Below, in pieces: positions 53,398 to 60,843 of a stretch of 64,000 nt of DNA (its first letter is position 1; each line of letters begins with the position of its first letter). This DNA comes from CAVVJA01 sp963801715 (GTDB taxonomy: Bacteria; Actinomycetota; Actinomycetes; Mycobacteriales; Jatrophihabitantaceae). A program made the translations under genes and the position numbers. Below the pieces are notes generated by a model, which was not told the DNA's origin, did not search any database, and saw only the letters and a program-made list of their open reading frames with translations. The DNA is taken from NCBI GenBank assembly GCA_963801715.1, contig CAWDGB010000022.1:124001-188000 (forward strand). The letters run 5' to 3'.

Positions 53398-53778
53398 CTA
53401 GCCGCAGAAGGAGTTGCCGCAGGCGCAGCCTCCGCCGGCGTTCGGGTTGTCGATGGTGAAGCCCTGCTGCTCGATCGTGTCCGTGAAGTCGATCGTCGCG
53501 CCCACCAGGTAGGGCGCACTCATCCGGTCGACGACCAGCGGCACACCGCCCTGCTCGACCTCGATGTCCCCGTCGAGGGCGCGCTCGTCGAAGAACAACT
53601 GGTACTGCAGCCCTGAGCAGCCACCCGGCTGCACCGCAACCCGCAGCCGCAGGTCGTCGCGACCTTCCTGGTCGAGCAGCGCGCGGACCTTGATCGCGGC
53701 TGTCTCGGTCAACGAGATGGACTCAGTCACCGGGGCAGTGGTCAGCTCGACGGGAGTGGTCGTCTGAGAGGCGGTCAT
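53398..53778 (-). CDS. erpA: A-type iron-sulfur carrier (IscA/ErpA family)
   Basis: The 126-residue protein has a longer N-terminus than E. coli ErpA, then SLTETAAIKVRALLDQEG, VAVQPGGCSGLQYQLFF (first cluster Cys) and the C-terminal GGGCACGNSFCG with the other Cys ligands. It corresponds to Rv2204c. A GAGGAGAT ribosome site precedes the ATG. It probably delivers Fe-S clusters to apo-enzymes such as the quinolinate synthase encoded nearby. Confidence 0.92.
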   Translation of the reverse strand: MTASQTTTPVELTTAPVTESISLTETAAIKVRALLDQEGRDDLRLRVAVQPGGCSGLQYQLFFDERALDGDIEVEQGGVPLVVDRMSAPYLVGATIDFTDTIEQQGFTIDNPNAGGGCACGNSFCG

Positions 53779-53879
53779 CGATCTCCTCGGAAAGGTCAGG
53801 CCACAGCGACTTGCTGCTGCGACCAGAGGTGTGCCGTGCGATTACATGCTACGCGTCCCGGCATTGTCCAAGCTGCAGG

Positions 53880-54875
53880 TCAGGCCCGCCGGATCTCCGT
53901 CCCGTCGACCCGGATCGCAACGGCATGCAGACCGGACGTCGCCGGTCCGCTGATGAGCGAGCCGTCAGCGGCAAAGGTCGAGCCGTGGCACGGGCAGTGG
54001 AAACCGTTGGACCCTGAGACGAACATCACGGGACAGCCCTGATGCGGGCATACCGCGTCGTAAGCGGTGAACTGCCCGGCCGAGAGCTGCAGAATCCACG
54101 TCGGGTCCCCGGTGACCGGGTCGGTGACCTGCTTGCCGCCACCGACTGGTACCTGAGATGTCGTCGCCAGCGCAGCCCCGGTCCCGGTGCCGGCGCCGGA
54201 CGCGGACGGCCCCGCGGTCGGGGAGCTCGACGAGCGACGAAACAGCGTCGCCCCGGCCGCCAGCACTCCGCCGAGGACCGCCGCGCCGGCGATGAGGACG
54301 GCCCGTCGGAACCGGTCCTCGCCGGTGTCGGGTCGACGTGCCTTTACGGCGTCCAGCCAGGCGTCGAGCGACCACACGCCGCCGGCACCAGCCAGGAGCA
54401 GCGGGGTGAAGGCGAACAGGTAGGCCAGGTCGGCGCTGGTGTACCACGGTTCGGCGCCCCAACTGACGGTCAGCCATAGCGACAAGGCCAGAACCATGCC
54501 ACCGAAAGCCGCGACACGGGTGAGCAGTCCGAGCGCGATGCCGATGCCGACCGCGATCTCAGCGAAGGCAATCAACAGGCCGAATGCGAAGGTGTGGTCC
54601 GCGACCGGACCGAGCAAGGACCGAATCGGGCTAGCGCTGCGCACTGCAGCCAGCGTGGCGTGCAGTGACGTCGGCGACGACTGGTCGAGGAAGCGAGTAT
54701 CGGCGATCTTGGAGATGCCCGCATACAGGTACACGACCGCGAGATAGCCCCGCAGCGGCAGTAACGCCCAGCCGACCGGTCGGGGCGGGGGCTGTCGCGC
54801 CGCGTGTCGCTCTGGTGGTTGCGGCTGTTGTCGGGTCAACGGCGCTCCGGGTGCAGGGCTTCGGGCACTGTCCAT
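53880..54875 (-). CDS. DoxX-like membrane domain fused to a C-terminal Rieske domain
   Basis: The 331-residue protein has a disordered N-terminus, then a four-helix DoxX/DoxD-type membrane domain (LRGYLAVVYLYAGISKIADTRF, FGLLIAFAEIAVGIGIALGLLTR). Another span near residue 210 is followed by a Ser/Gly linker and a Rieske [2Fe-2S] domain with CPHQGCP and CPCHGSTF. DoxX relatives take part in thiosulfate/quinone or redox chemistry; the fusion suggests electrons pass from the membrane quinone pool to the Rieske centre. ATG 54875 is preferred; 54944 overlaps nadA. Confidence 0.8.
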   Translation of the reverse strand: MDSARSPAPGAPLTRQQPQPPERHAARQPPPRPVGWALLPLRGYLAVVYLYAGISKIADTRFLDQSSPTSLHATLAAVRSASPIRSLLGPVADHTFAFGLLIAFAEIAVGIGIALGLLTRVAAFGGMVLALSLWLTVSWGAEPWYTSADLAYLFAFTPLLLAGAGGVWSLDAWLDAVKARRPDTGEDRFRRAVLIAGAAVLGGVLAAGATLFRRSSSSPTAGPSASGAGTGTGAALATTSQVPVGGGKQVTDPVTGDPTWILQLSAGQFTAYDAVCPHQGCPVMFVSGSNGFHCPCHGSTFAADGSLISGPATSGLHAVAIRVDGTEIRRA

Positions 54876-54911
54876 CTGATCACGCGAACGTCGCGGGCGC
54901 CGGGGCACCCG

Positions 54912-54917
54912 TAAATT
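54912..54917 (+). promoter_or_regulatory. -10 box for nadA (TAAATT)
   Basis: TAAATT ends 6 bases before the GTG at 54924, indicating a leaderless transcript. Confidence 0.5.
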
Positions 54918-54923
54918 GGTTAC

Positions 54924-56088
54924 GTGACCTTTACCGAACCCCAAGCGATGTCACATGCGCTGCTCTTGCTCGGGAGGGGTAGCGACCCGCAGTCCGAACG
55001 TGGCGTCGACTGTCCGGGGGCACTACCAGAGCCGTCGGATCCGAGGCTCGTCGAACGCGCCATCGCCGCCAAGGATGCTCTCGGCGACCGAGTGTTCGTA
55101 CTAGGTCATCACTACCAACGGGACGAGGTCATCGCCTTTGCCGATGTGACCGGTGACTCCTTCAAGCTCGCTCGGGATGCCGCCGCGCGACCCGGTGCCG
55201 AATACATCGTCTTCTGCGGCGTGCACTTCATGGCCGAATCGGCCGACATCCTGCACGGCCCCCAGCCAGCCGGTCGTACTACCGGATCTGGCCGCTGGCT
55301 GCTCGATGGCCGACATGGCCGGCTACCAGCAGGTGCTCGACGCCTGGGACGTGCTGACCGATGCGGGTGTCGCGAAAGTCACGGTTCCGGTCACGTACAT
55401 GAACTCGACGGCCGCCATCAAAGGGTTTACCGGTGCCCATGGCGGCACCGTGTGCACGTCGTCGAATGCCGAACGCGCGCTGCGCTGGGCACTCCAACGT
55501 GGCGAGAAGGTGCTGTTCCTGCCCGACCAGCACCTGGGTCGCAACACGGCGGTGCGAGAGCTTGGCCTGTCCCGATCCGACTGCGTCGTGTTCGACCCAC
55601 ACCGTCCAGGCGGTGGCCTGTCCGCCGATCAGCTGCAGGCTGCGACCATGATCCTCTGGCGGGGGCATTGCTCGGTGCACGGCCGGTTCACGCCGGAGAA
55701 CGTCGACGAGGTGCGCAACCGCATCCCTGACGTCAACATTCTGGTGCATCCCGAGTGCCGGTATGACGTCGTCGAGAAGGCTGACGTGGTCGGATCCACC
55801 GAGATGATCATCCGGACGCTCGACGCAGCCCCGCCCGGGTCGTCGTGGGCCGTTGGCACCGAGCTCAACCTGGTCCGCCGCCTGGCTGACCGGCATCCGG
55901 ACAAACAGATCGTGTTCCTCGAGAAGACGGTCTGCTACTGCTCGACCATGAACCGCATCGACCTTCCGCATCTTGTCTGGTCGTTGGAATCGCTCGTGCG
56001 CGGGCAGGTCGTCAATCGGATCACCGTCGAGGAGACAGTGGCCGCGAACGCTCGAGTGGCACTCGACCGGATGCTCGCATTGCCCTGA
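54924..56088 (+). CDS. nadA: Quinolinate synthase (frame interrupted)
   Basis: This [4Fe-4S] enzyme makes quinolinate for NAD synthesis. Motifs include VFVLGHHYQRDEVIAFADVTGDSF, FCGVHFMAESADIL, LPDLAAGCSMADMA with a cluster Cys, VHPECRYDVV with a second and EKTVCYCSTMNRI with the third. The frame breaks near 55252; removing one base gives ADIL-TAPSQPVVLPDLAAGC, about 387 residues. No nadB or nadC follows in the window. Confidence 0.9.
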
Positions 56089-56141
56089 GCCGTCTGCGCC
56101 GAGCCCGAACTTGCGCCGACCGACCCGATGGACAGCGGAGC

Positions 56142-56147
56142 TACCCT
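56142..56147 (+). promoter_or_regulatory. -10 box for the DUF3043 gene (TACCCT)
   Basis: TACCCT ends 7 bases before the GTG at 56155 and supports that start. Confidence 0.5.
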
Positions 56148-56154
56148 CGGGAAC

Positions 56155-56763
56155 GTGAACTTTTTGCACCGCCGGTCGGAAGAGCCGGAACCGGAGCCGG
56201 AAGAAGAGGTGACCGTCCCCGGCTCGGCACCCAAGGGTCGGCCGACGCCGAAACGGCGAGACTCGGCACCACGGCGCCCGACCGTCACCCAGGCTCCGCG
56301 GAATCGCAAGGAAGCGGTCAAGTACCAGAAGCAGCAGGCGGCCCGGGCCAAGACCAATCCCGCCACCGGCCGGCCCCGCAGCACCGCCGAGACGCGAGAA
56401 GCGATGCGCCGCGGCGATCCGTCGGCACTCCCCCGGCGGGATCAGGGACCTGAACGCAAGCTCGCCCGGGACTGGGTCGACTCCCGGCGGATGCTGTCCA
56501 ACTACCTGTTGCTGCTCTTCCCACTGATGATCATCAGCATTCAGATACCAGTACTGAATTTCGCGGTTCTCGCCATCTTTCTGGCGCTGCTGTTCGAGTG
56601 GTACCTAACCGGCCGCCGGATAAAGACGCTTGCCGCGCAGCGCGGCCTGGAGAAGTCGAGCAGCGGACCGATGGCGGTGGGGTTCTACGCCGGCAGCCGC
56701 GCCTACATGCCACGACGCTGGCGTATGCCGGCTCCGCAGGTGGGTATCGGCGACAAGATCTGA
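56155..56763 (+). CDS. DUF3043 membrane protein
   Basis: The 202-residue protein has a highly charged N-terminus (RRSEEPEPEPEEE, then KGRPTPKRRDSAPRRPT), an Arg-rich middle with RDQGPERKLARDWVDSRRML and two membrane spans (LLLLFPLMIISIQIPVLNFA and the following hydrophobic stretch). This is the DUF3043 pattern conserved through actinobacteria; its role is unknown. GTG 56155 gives the family N-terminus; an ATG at 56128 would add nine residues. Confidence 0.85.
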   Translation: MNFLHRRSEEPEPEPEEEVTVPGSAPKGRPTPKRRDSAPRRPTVTQAPRNRKEAVKYQKQQAARAKTNPATGRPRSTAETREAMRRGDPSALPRRDQGPERKLARDWVDSRRMLSNYLLLLFPLMIISIQIPVLNFAVLAIFLALLFEWYLTGRRIKTLAAQRGLEKSSSGPMAVGFYAGSRAYMPRRWRMPAPQVGIGDKI

Positions 56764-56771
56764 GGCCCTAA

Positions 56772-56972
56772 TCAGCCCTCGGTCAGCGGCATCGGGCCGT
56801 ACACGAGTCTGCCGTCCTCGAACAGAGTCACCTGGGCGATCCCGGCGGCGGCAAGTTCCCGCCATGTTTCGCCCAGCCAGCTCTCCGCGTCGGACTGACT
56901 CGGATGGGTCGGCGACGGGAGAGCCTGCGACGGCGTCCCATCGGCACCCTCGAGCCGCCACACCCAGCTCAC
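56772..56972 (-). CDS. Small conserved actinobacterial protein
   Basis: The 66-residue protein reads SWVWRLEGADGTPSQ at the start and QSDAESWLGETWRELAAAGIAQ then VTLFEDGRLVYGPMPL, a pattern shared by short proteins in Streptomyces and relatives. GTG 56972 starts the conserved part; the frame continues to 57050. The function is unknown. It is divergent from the cobalamin riboswitch operon. Confidence 0.7.
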   Translation of the reverse strand: MSWVWRLEGADGTPSQALPSPTHPSQSDAESWLGETWRELAAAGIAQVTLFEDGRLVYGPMPLTEG

Positions 56973-57071
56973 GGAATCTCGCCTCCTCGCCCGCAAACGA
57001 ACACCGCGCTCGGTCACGCGTTCCTCCCTCCCGGCGGCGCGCCTGATCATCTTAGGTCGGCTGTGCCGTTG

Positions 57072-57215
57072 ACCAGGACCACGCGGTGTGGTGACATGAG
57101 CGGCGCACCAGTCGATCCAGCATCAGGGGAAGCCGGTCGAACTCCGGCACTGACCCGCAGCCGTGGGCCCACGCGAGTGGACGAGTCGGAATGCCTGGGC
57201 CGGATCGTCACTCCA
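57072..57215 (+). promoter_or_regulatory. Cobalamin (adenosylcobalamin) riboswitch
   Basis: The region carries the B12-box signature: GGGGAAGCCGGTCGAACTCC then GGCACTGACCCGCAGCCGTG, matching the conserved core AGGGAA-CCGGUG-AA-UCCGG--CUG-CCCGC. A downstream stem (CCACGCGAGTGG) and GAGTCGGAATGCC near 57185-57197 close the aptamer. It lies 110 bases before the GTG of the first operon gene. High cobalamin would be expected to repress the uptake genes. Ends are approximate. Confidence 0.9.
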
Positions 57216-57326
57216 TCTACGCCGTCGTGGTCTGCGGTGGGAGTCTCGAGGATGCGTCGGCCGGGAACCAACAGTGGCCGAAGCGGCCGCGTGACTTCGT
57301 CGCCGGCCCCTGTCCCGAGGACACCC

Positions 57327-58697
57327 GTGACCCTGCGCAGCCGCCTCCGTGGCTTCATCGTCGCCGCCGCCATGATCCTCCCGCTGAGCGTGGCCGCGTC
57401 CGCGGCCGCCGCACCCGACCCCGACCACGCTGCCGCGGACAGCGGATCGGCCTACCTCGTGACCCAGCTGGTGGACGGCACGCATGTGAACTTCGCCGGC
57501 ACGTCGGACCCCGACTACGGGCTGACCGCCGACGTGGCCATCGCGCTTGCGGCCACCGGGGGACACGATGAGACGCTAAGTCGTGTCGTCGGATATCTCG
57601 CGGCGCACGTCGCGGACTATGCCGATCCCAATGGCGCAGGAGCCTTTCCCGGGCCGTACAGCGGCGCCATGGGCAAACTGGCACTGGTCGCCGAAATAAC
57701 CGGGCAGGATCCGCAGGCGCTCGGCGGATTCGACCTGCTGACGGCGCTCACCTCGCACGTGTGCACAAGCGCCGACGCCGCATCGATCGCGGCTGGAACG
57801 TGTACCGCGGTCGGCGACTTCTACCAAGCGTTCTCCGGAATCTCCCAAGCGCTGGGCGTGCTGGCCCTCGCCCGCGGCGGAGTCACGGTGCCAGCGAGCG
57901 CGGTTACCCGGCTGGAGCAGCTGCAATGCTCGGACGGCGGATTCTCCAGTGTCCTGATTGCGCCAGGCTCCTCGTGCACGTCGGATGTCGACGCGACCGG
58001 CTATGCAACGCAGGCGTTCGATCTGGTTCCGGGCGCCACCACCGTTGTGCAGTCGGCTAAGTCGTACCTGCTTTCCGCGCAAGGCGCGGGCGGTGGATAC
58101 ACCGGCGCGGCCGGGGTCAACGCCAATTCCACCGGTCTCGCCGTGCAGGCATTGCTGACCCTCGGCGGTCCGGGGTCGGACACGGCTATCACGGCCGGGT
58201 TGGCCTTTCTGCTGACGCAGCAGAATTCCGACGGTGGCTTCGACCCCAACAGCACGACGAACAGGTCAGATGCCCGCGCGACCACACAGGCGGTGCCGGC
58301 GCTGGCGCGAACGAGCTTGACCACGCTCAGCGATCCGGTCACCGCAGTCCCACCGACGCCCAGCCCGACAAAGTCGCCCACGCCCAGCCCGACACCGACG
58401 TCGACGAAGCCGACGACGCCGGGTTCGACGGCGACGACGTCTGCCGCCGCAGCGCCGGGTACCCACTCTGAGGCTGCAACGACGACTGCGGCACTCGAGA
58501 CGGTGTCCCCGCTGGCCGCGACTCCCGAGGCAGCCGAGCTTGCCGCCACGGGCCTCGACCGCCATCGGGTGGGCTGGGAGGCCGCGCTCGCCGGCGCGCT
58601 GGTCCTCGGCGGCGTCGGCCTCCTCGTGCTCAGTCGACGGCGCCCGGCCAAGGCCGTGGGTTCCCGGCGCAGGCAGGCCGGCGGTCGACGGCATTGA
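57327..58697 (+). CDS. Sortase-anchored alpha/alpha-barrel protein (squalene-cyclase/transcobalamin alpha-domain-like)
   Basis: The 456-residue precursor has a signal peptide (VAAAMILPLSVAASAAAA, about residues 12-30). Repeats of the prenyltransferase/squalene-oxidase type follow: LEQLQCSDGGFSS, SYLLSAQGAGGGYTG, AFLLTQQNSDGGFDP. Each is preceded by Tyr/Ala/Gln helices such as STGLAVQALLTLGG. A Pro/Thr/Ser linker leads to an LAATG sortase motif, a membrane span and an Arg-rich tail. Behind a B12 riboswitch this resembles the alpha6/alpha6 barrel of intrinsic factor. GTG 57327 has GAGG 8 bases upstream. Confidence 0.82.
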   Translation: MTLRSRLRGFIVAAAMILPLSVAASAAAAPDPDHAAADSGSAYLVTQLVDGTHVNFAGTSDPDYGLTADVAIALAATGGHDETLSRVVGYLAAHVADYADPNGAGAFPGPYSGAMGKLALVAEITGQDPQALGGFDLLTALTSHVCTSADAASIAAGTCTAVGDFYQAFSGISQALGVLALARGGVTVPASAVTRLEQLQCSDGGFSSVLIAPGSSCTSDVDATGYATQAFDLVPGATTVVQSAKSYLLSAQGAGGGYTGAAGVNANSTGLAVQALLTLGGPGSDTAITAGLAFLLTQQNSDGGFDPNSTTNRSDARATTQAVPALARTSLTTLSDPVTAVPPTPSPTKSPTPSPTPTSTKPTTPGSTATTSAAAAPGTHSEAATTTAALETVSPLAATPEAAELAATGLDRHRVGWEAALAGALVLGGVGLLVLSRRRPAKAVGSRRRQAGGRRH

Positions 58698-59656
58698 CCA
58701 GCAGCGCCGCAGCGTCCCGGCCCAGGACACTTGTTCGTGGGCTCGGTCGCGTCGGCCTGCTCGTCGCTGCGCTCGAGCGCAATCGGATTGAGGGCGCCGG
58801 CCGCCGGCGAAGCCGCGCCGACGCCAAGTCACGTCGCGGTGGTCATTGCCGGGCAGGGCAGCTATTGCACGGCCTGGCACTCCGGCATGACCGGCGCCGA
58901 TGCCTTGCAAGCGGTGGCGAGGGTGACCTGGGGGACCGGACCCTACGCCGGCGGGTTCGTGATCGGCATCAACGGCGTCGTCACGAATCCCACCCAGAAG
59001 TACTGGTCGTACTGGCATGGCAATGGAGGCGGCTGGTCGTACAGCGCGGCCGGCGCGACCGGGTACCAGGTGCCGGCCGGCGGCCTGGAAGGGTGGTCGA
59101 TTTCCGTGACCAACGGCGCACTCACGTCACCGCCGCCGGCCAGCTACGCGGGAGTGTGCGCCGGAGCCGACGCACCTCCGGCTCCCCCGCCTCGGCCACC
59201 GGCCACCACCGCACCGGCCCATCCAGCCGCGTCGACGCCAAGGCCGGCGCCGGCGCCGGTCGGAGCCGCGACGAGCGCTGGCGGTGGAGCCTTCGACACG
59301 AGGTCCCGGCCCGGCAACCACGAACGACGCCAGCAAAGCCGGCGCCGGACCAGCAGGCGGCCGGCTGACTCCGGCGTCGGGTCAGGTGGCGGCGCATGGA
59401 TCGTCCCGACCTCCGGCTTCGCGTACGCCGAACGGGACGTCTCGTGCGGCGTCGTCCCGGGCGTCTGTTGGAGCGATCGTCAGCGGATCGGCCTCGGCCA
59501 CGTCCGGGCCGACCGTCGTGGACGCATCGCCGGCGTCTCGGGCGACGTCACAGGGTGCCGGTTCGCCATTGCCGCGTGATCCTCGGCGGCGGACTAGGAC
59601 TCCTCCTGCTCGCGGCCGCCGGTGGGTATGCCTGGCGGCGAAGCCGAACCGGGTGA
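58694..59656 (+). CDS. Secreted, membrane-anchored DUF4430 protein (frame interrupted three times)
   Basis: The TTG at 58694 overlaps the previous stop (TTGA). A signal-like segment (LVRGLGRVGLLVAAL) is followed by a DUF4430 domain: AVVIAGQGSYCTAWHSG, DALQAVARV, FVIGINGVV, YWSYWHGNGGGWSYSAAGA and GLEGWSI. DUF4430 is the C-terminal beta domain of animal transcobalamins. A Pro/Ala/Thr linker leads to a membrane span (VILGGGLGLLLLAAAGGYAW) and Arg tail. Frame breaks near 58770, 59280 and 59565 each fit one extra base. Confidence 0.75.
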
Positions 59657-60843
59657 TGCCGATGCGCGCCCGGAGCCGACAGCACGTCCAGCGACGGCTT
59701 CCCCGCGCGCTGCACCCGATGGCGTGGTGGATCTGGGCGATCGGGCTGGCCGTGGCTGCGAGCCGCACGACGAACCCGCTGATCCTGCTGCTCATACTGG
59801 CCGTCCTTGCGTTCGTGGTCGCCGCGCGCCGCACCGAGGCCCCGTGGGCGCGGGCGTTCAAGTACTACGTCGGCCTGGCGGGCGTGGTGATCGCCATCCG
59901 CGTGGTCTTCCGCGCGGTGTTCGGCGGCGGGATCACCCCGGACGACCACATCCTGGTCCGGCTGCCGCAAGTCCCGCTGCCGGGCTGGTTCGCCGGGGTA
60001 CAACTCGGCGGCCCAGTATCCGTGGAGGCCATCCTCTCGGCCGCCGTCGATGGACTGCGCCTTGGCTGCCTGCTGTGCTGCATCGGCGCCGCGAACGCGC
60101 TCGCCAACCCGAAGCGGGCCCTGCGGGTGTTGCCCGGAGCGCTGTACGAGCTGGGGGTCGCGGTCGTCGTCTCGATCAGCGTCGCGCCGCAGTTGGTCGA
60201 GAGCGTGCAGCGCGTGCGTCGCGCGCGACGGCTACGCGCGGGGCGCACCTCCGGTCTGCGGGCGGTGCGCAGTGTCGCCATCCCCGTCCTCGAGGACGCC
60301 CTCGATCGGTCGCTGCGCCTCGCCGCGGCGATGGAGTCGCGTGGCTATGGCCGCGTCGGACGGGCCTCACCCGCATCGCGCCGGGCGACCGTGGTACTAC
60401 TCGTCGCAGGGCTGCTCACGTTGTGCGCGGGAGCCTACGGCCTGCTGGATGCTTCGGCGCCGGCACTGCTGGGGTGGCCGACGTTGGTCGTCGGAGCGGT
60501 CTTGTGTTGCGCGGGACTGGCACTCGGCAGCCGCCGGGTCATCCGGACCCAGTACCGGCCGGACCCGTGGCGCTGGCCGGAATGGGTTGTTTCTACGTCC
60601 GGCCTCCAGGCCGGAGCCGCGCTCATCTGGCTCAGCCATACCGACCCGGCCGGGCTGCACCCGTCCTTGTATCCAGTGCAGTGGCCGGGGCTGCCTGCCC
60701 TCGCCGCCGTCGCACTCGTGCTCGCAGCCATCCCCGGCATCGCCGCACCGCCGACGCCGCGACCTGAACGGCCCGGTCCGCGCGTCGACCGCAAGCCGGA
60801 CCGCACCACAATGACGCGGCCGCGAGCTGAGGTGCCCGCATGA
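59656..60843 (+). CDS. ECF transporter T component (CbiQ family transmembrane protein)
   Basis: The 395-residue protein couples the substrate-binding S component to the ATPases. It has hydrophobic spans from residue 20 onward (AWWIWAIGLAVAASRTTNPLI) and the coupling-helix motifs around RRARRLRAG and LRLAAAMESRGYGRVGR, the A-[S/M]-x-R-G signature of EcfT proteins. The ATG shares one base with the preceding stop; the stop overlaps the ATPase start (ATGA). It is longer than typical CbiQ (about 250) because of extra C-terminal spans. Confidence 0.85.
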   Translation: MPMRARSRQHVQRRLPRALHPMAWWIWAIGLAVAASRTTNPLILLLILAVLAFVVAARRTEAPWARAFKYYVGLAGVVIAIRVVFRAVFGGGITPDDHILVRLPQVPLPGWFAGVQLGGPVSVEAILSAAVDGLRLGCLLCCIGAANALANPKRALRVLPGALYELGVAVVVSISVAPQLVESVQRVRRARRLRAGRTSGLRAVRSVAIPVLEDALDRSLRLAAAMESRGYGRVGRASPASRRATVVLLVAGLLTLCAGAYGLLDASAPALLGWPTLVVGAVLCCAGLALGSRRVIRTQYRPDPWRWPEWVVSTSGLQAGAALIWLSHTDPAGLHPSLYPVQWPGLPALAAVALVLAAIPGIAAPPTPRPERPGPRVDRKPDRTTMTRPRAEVPA

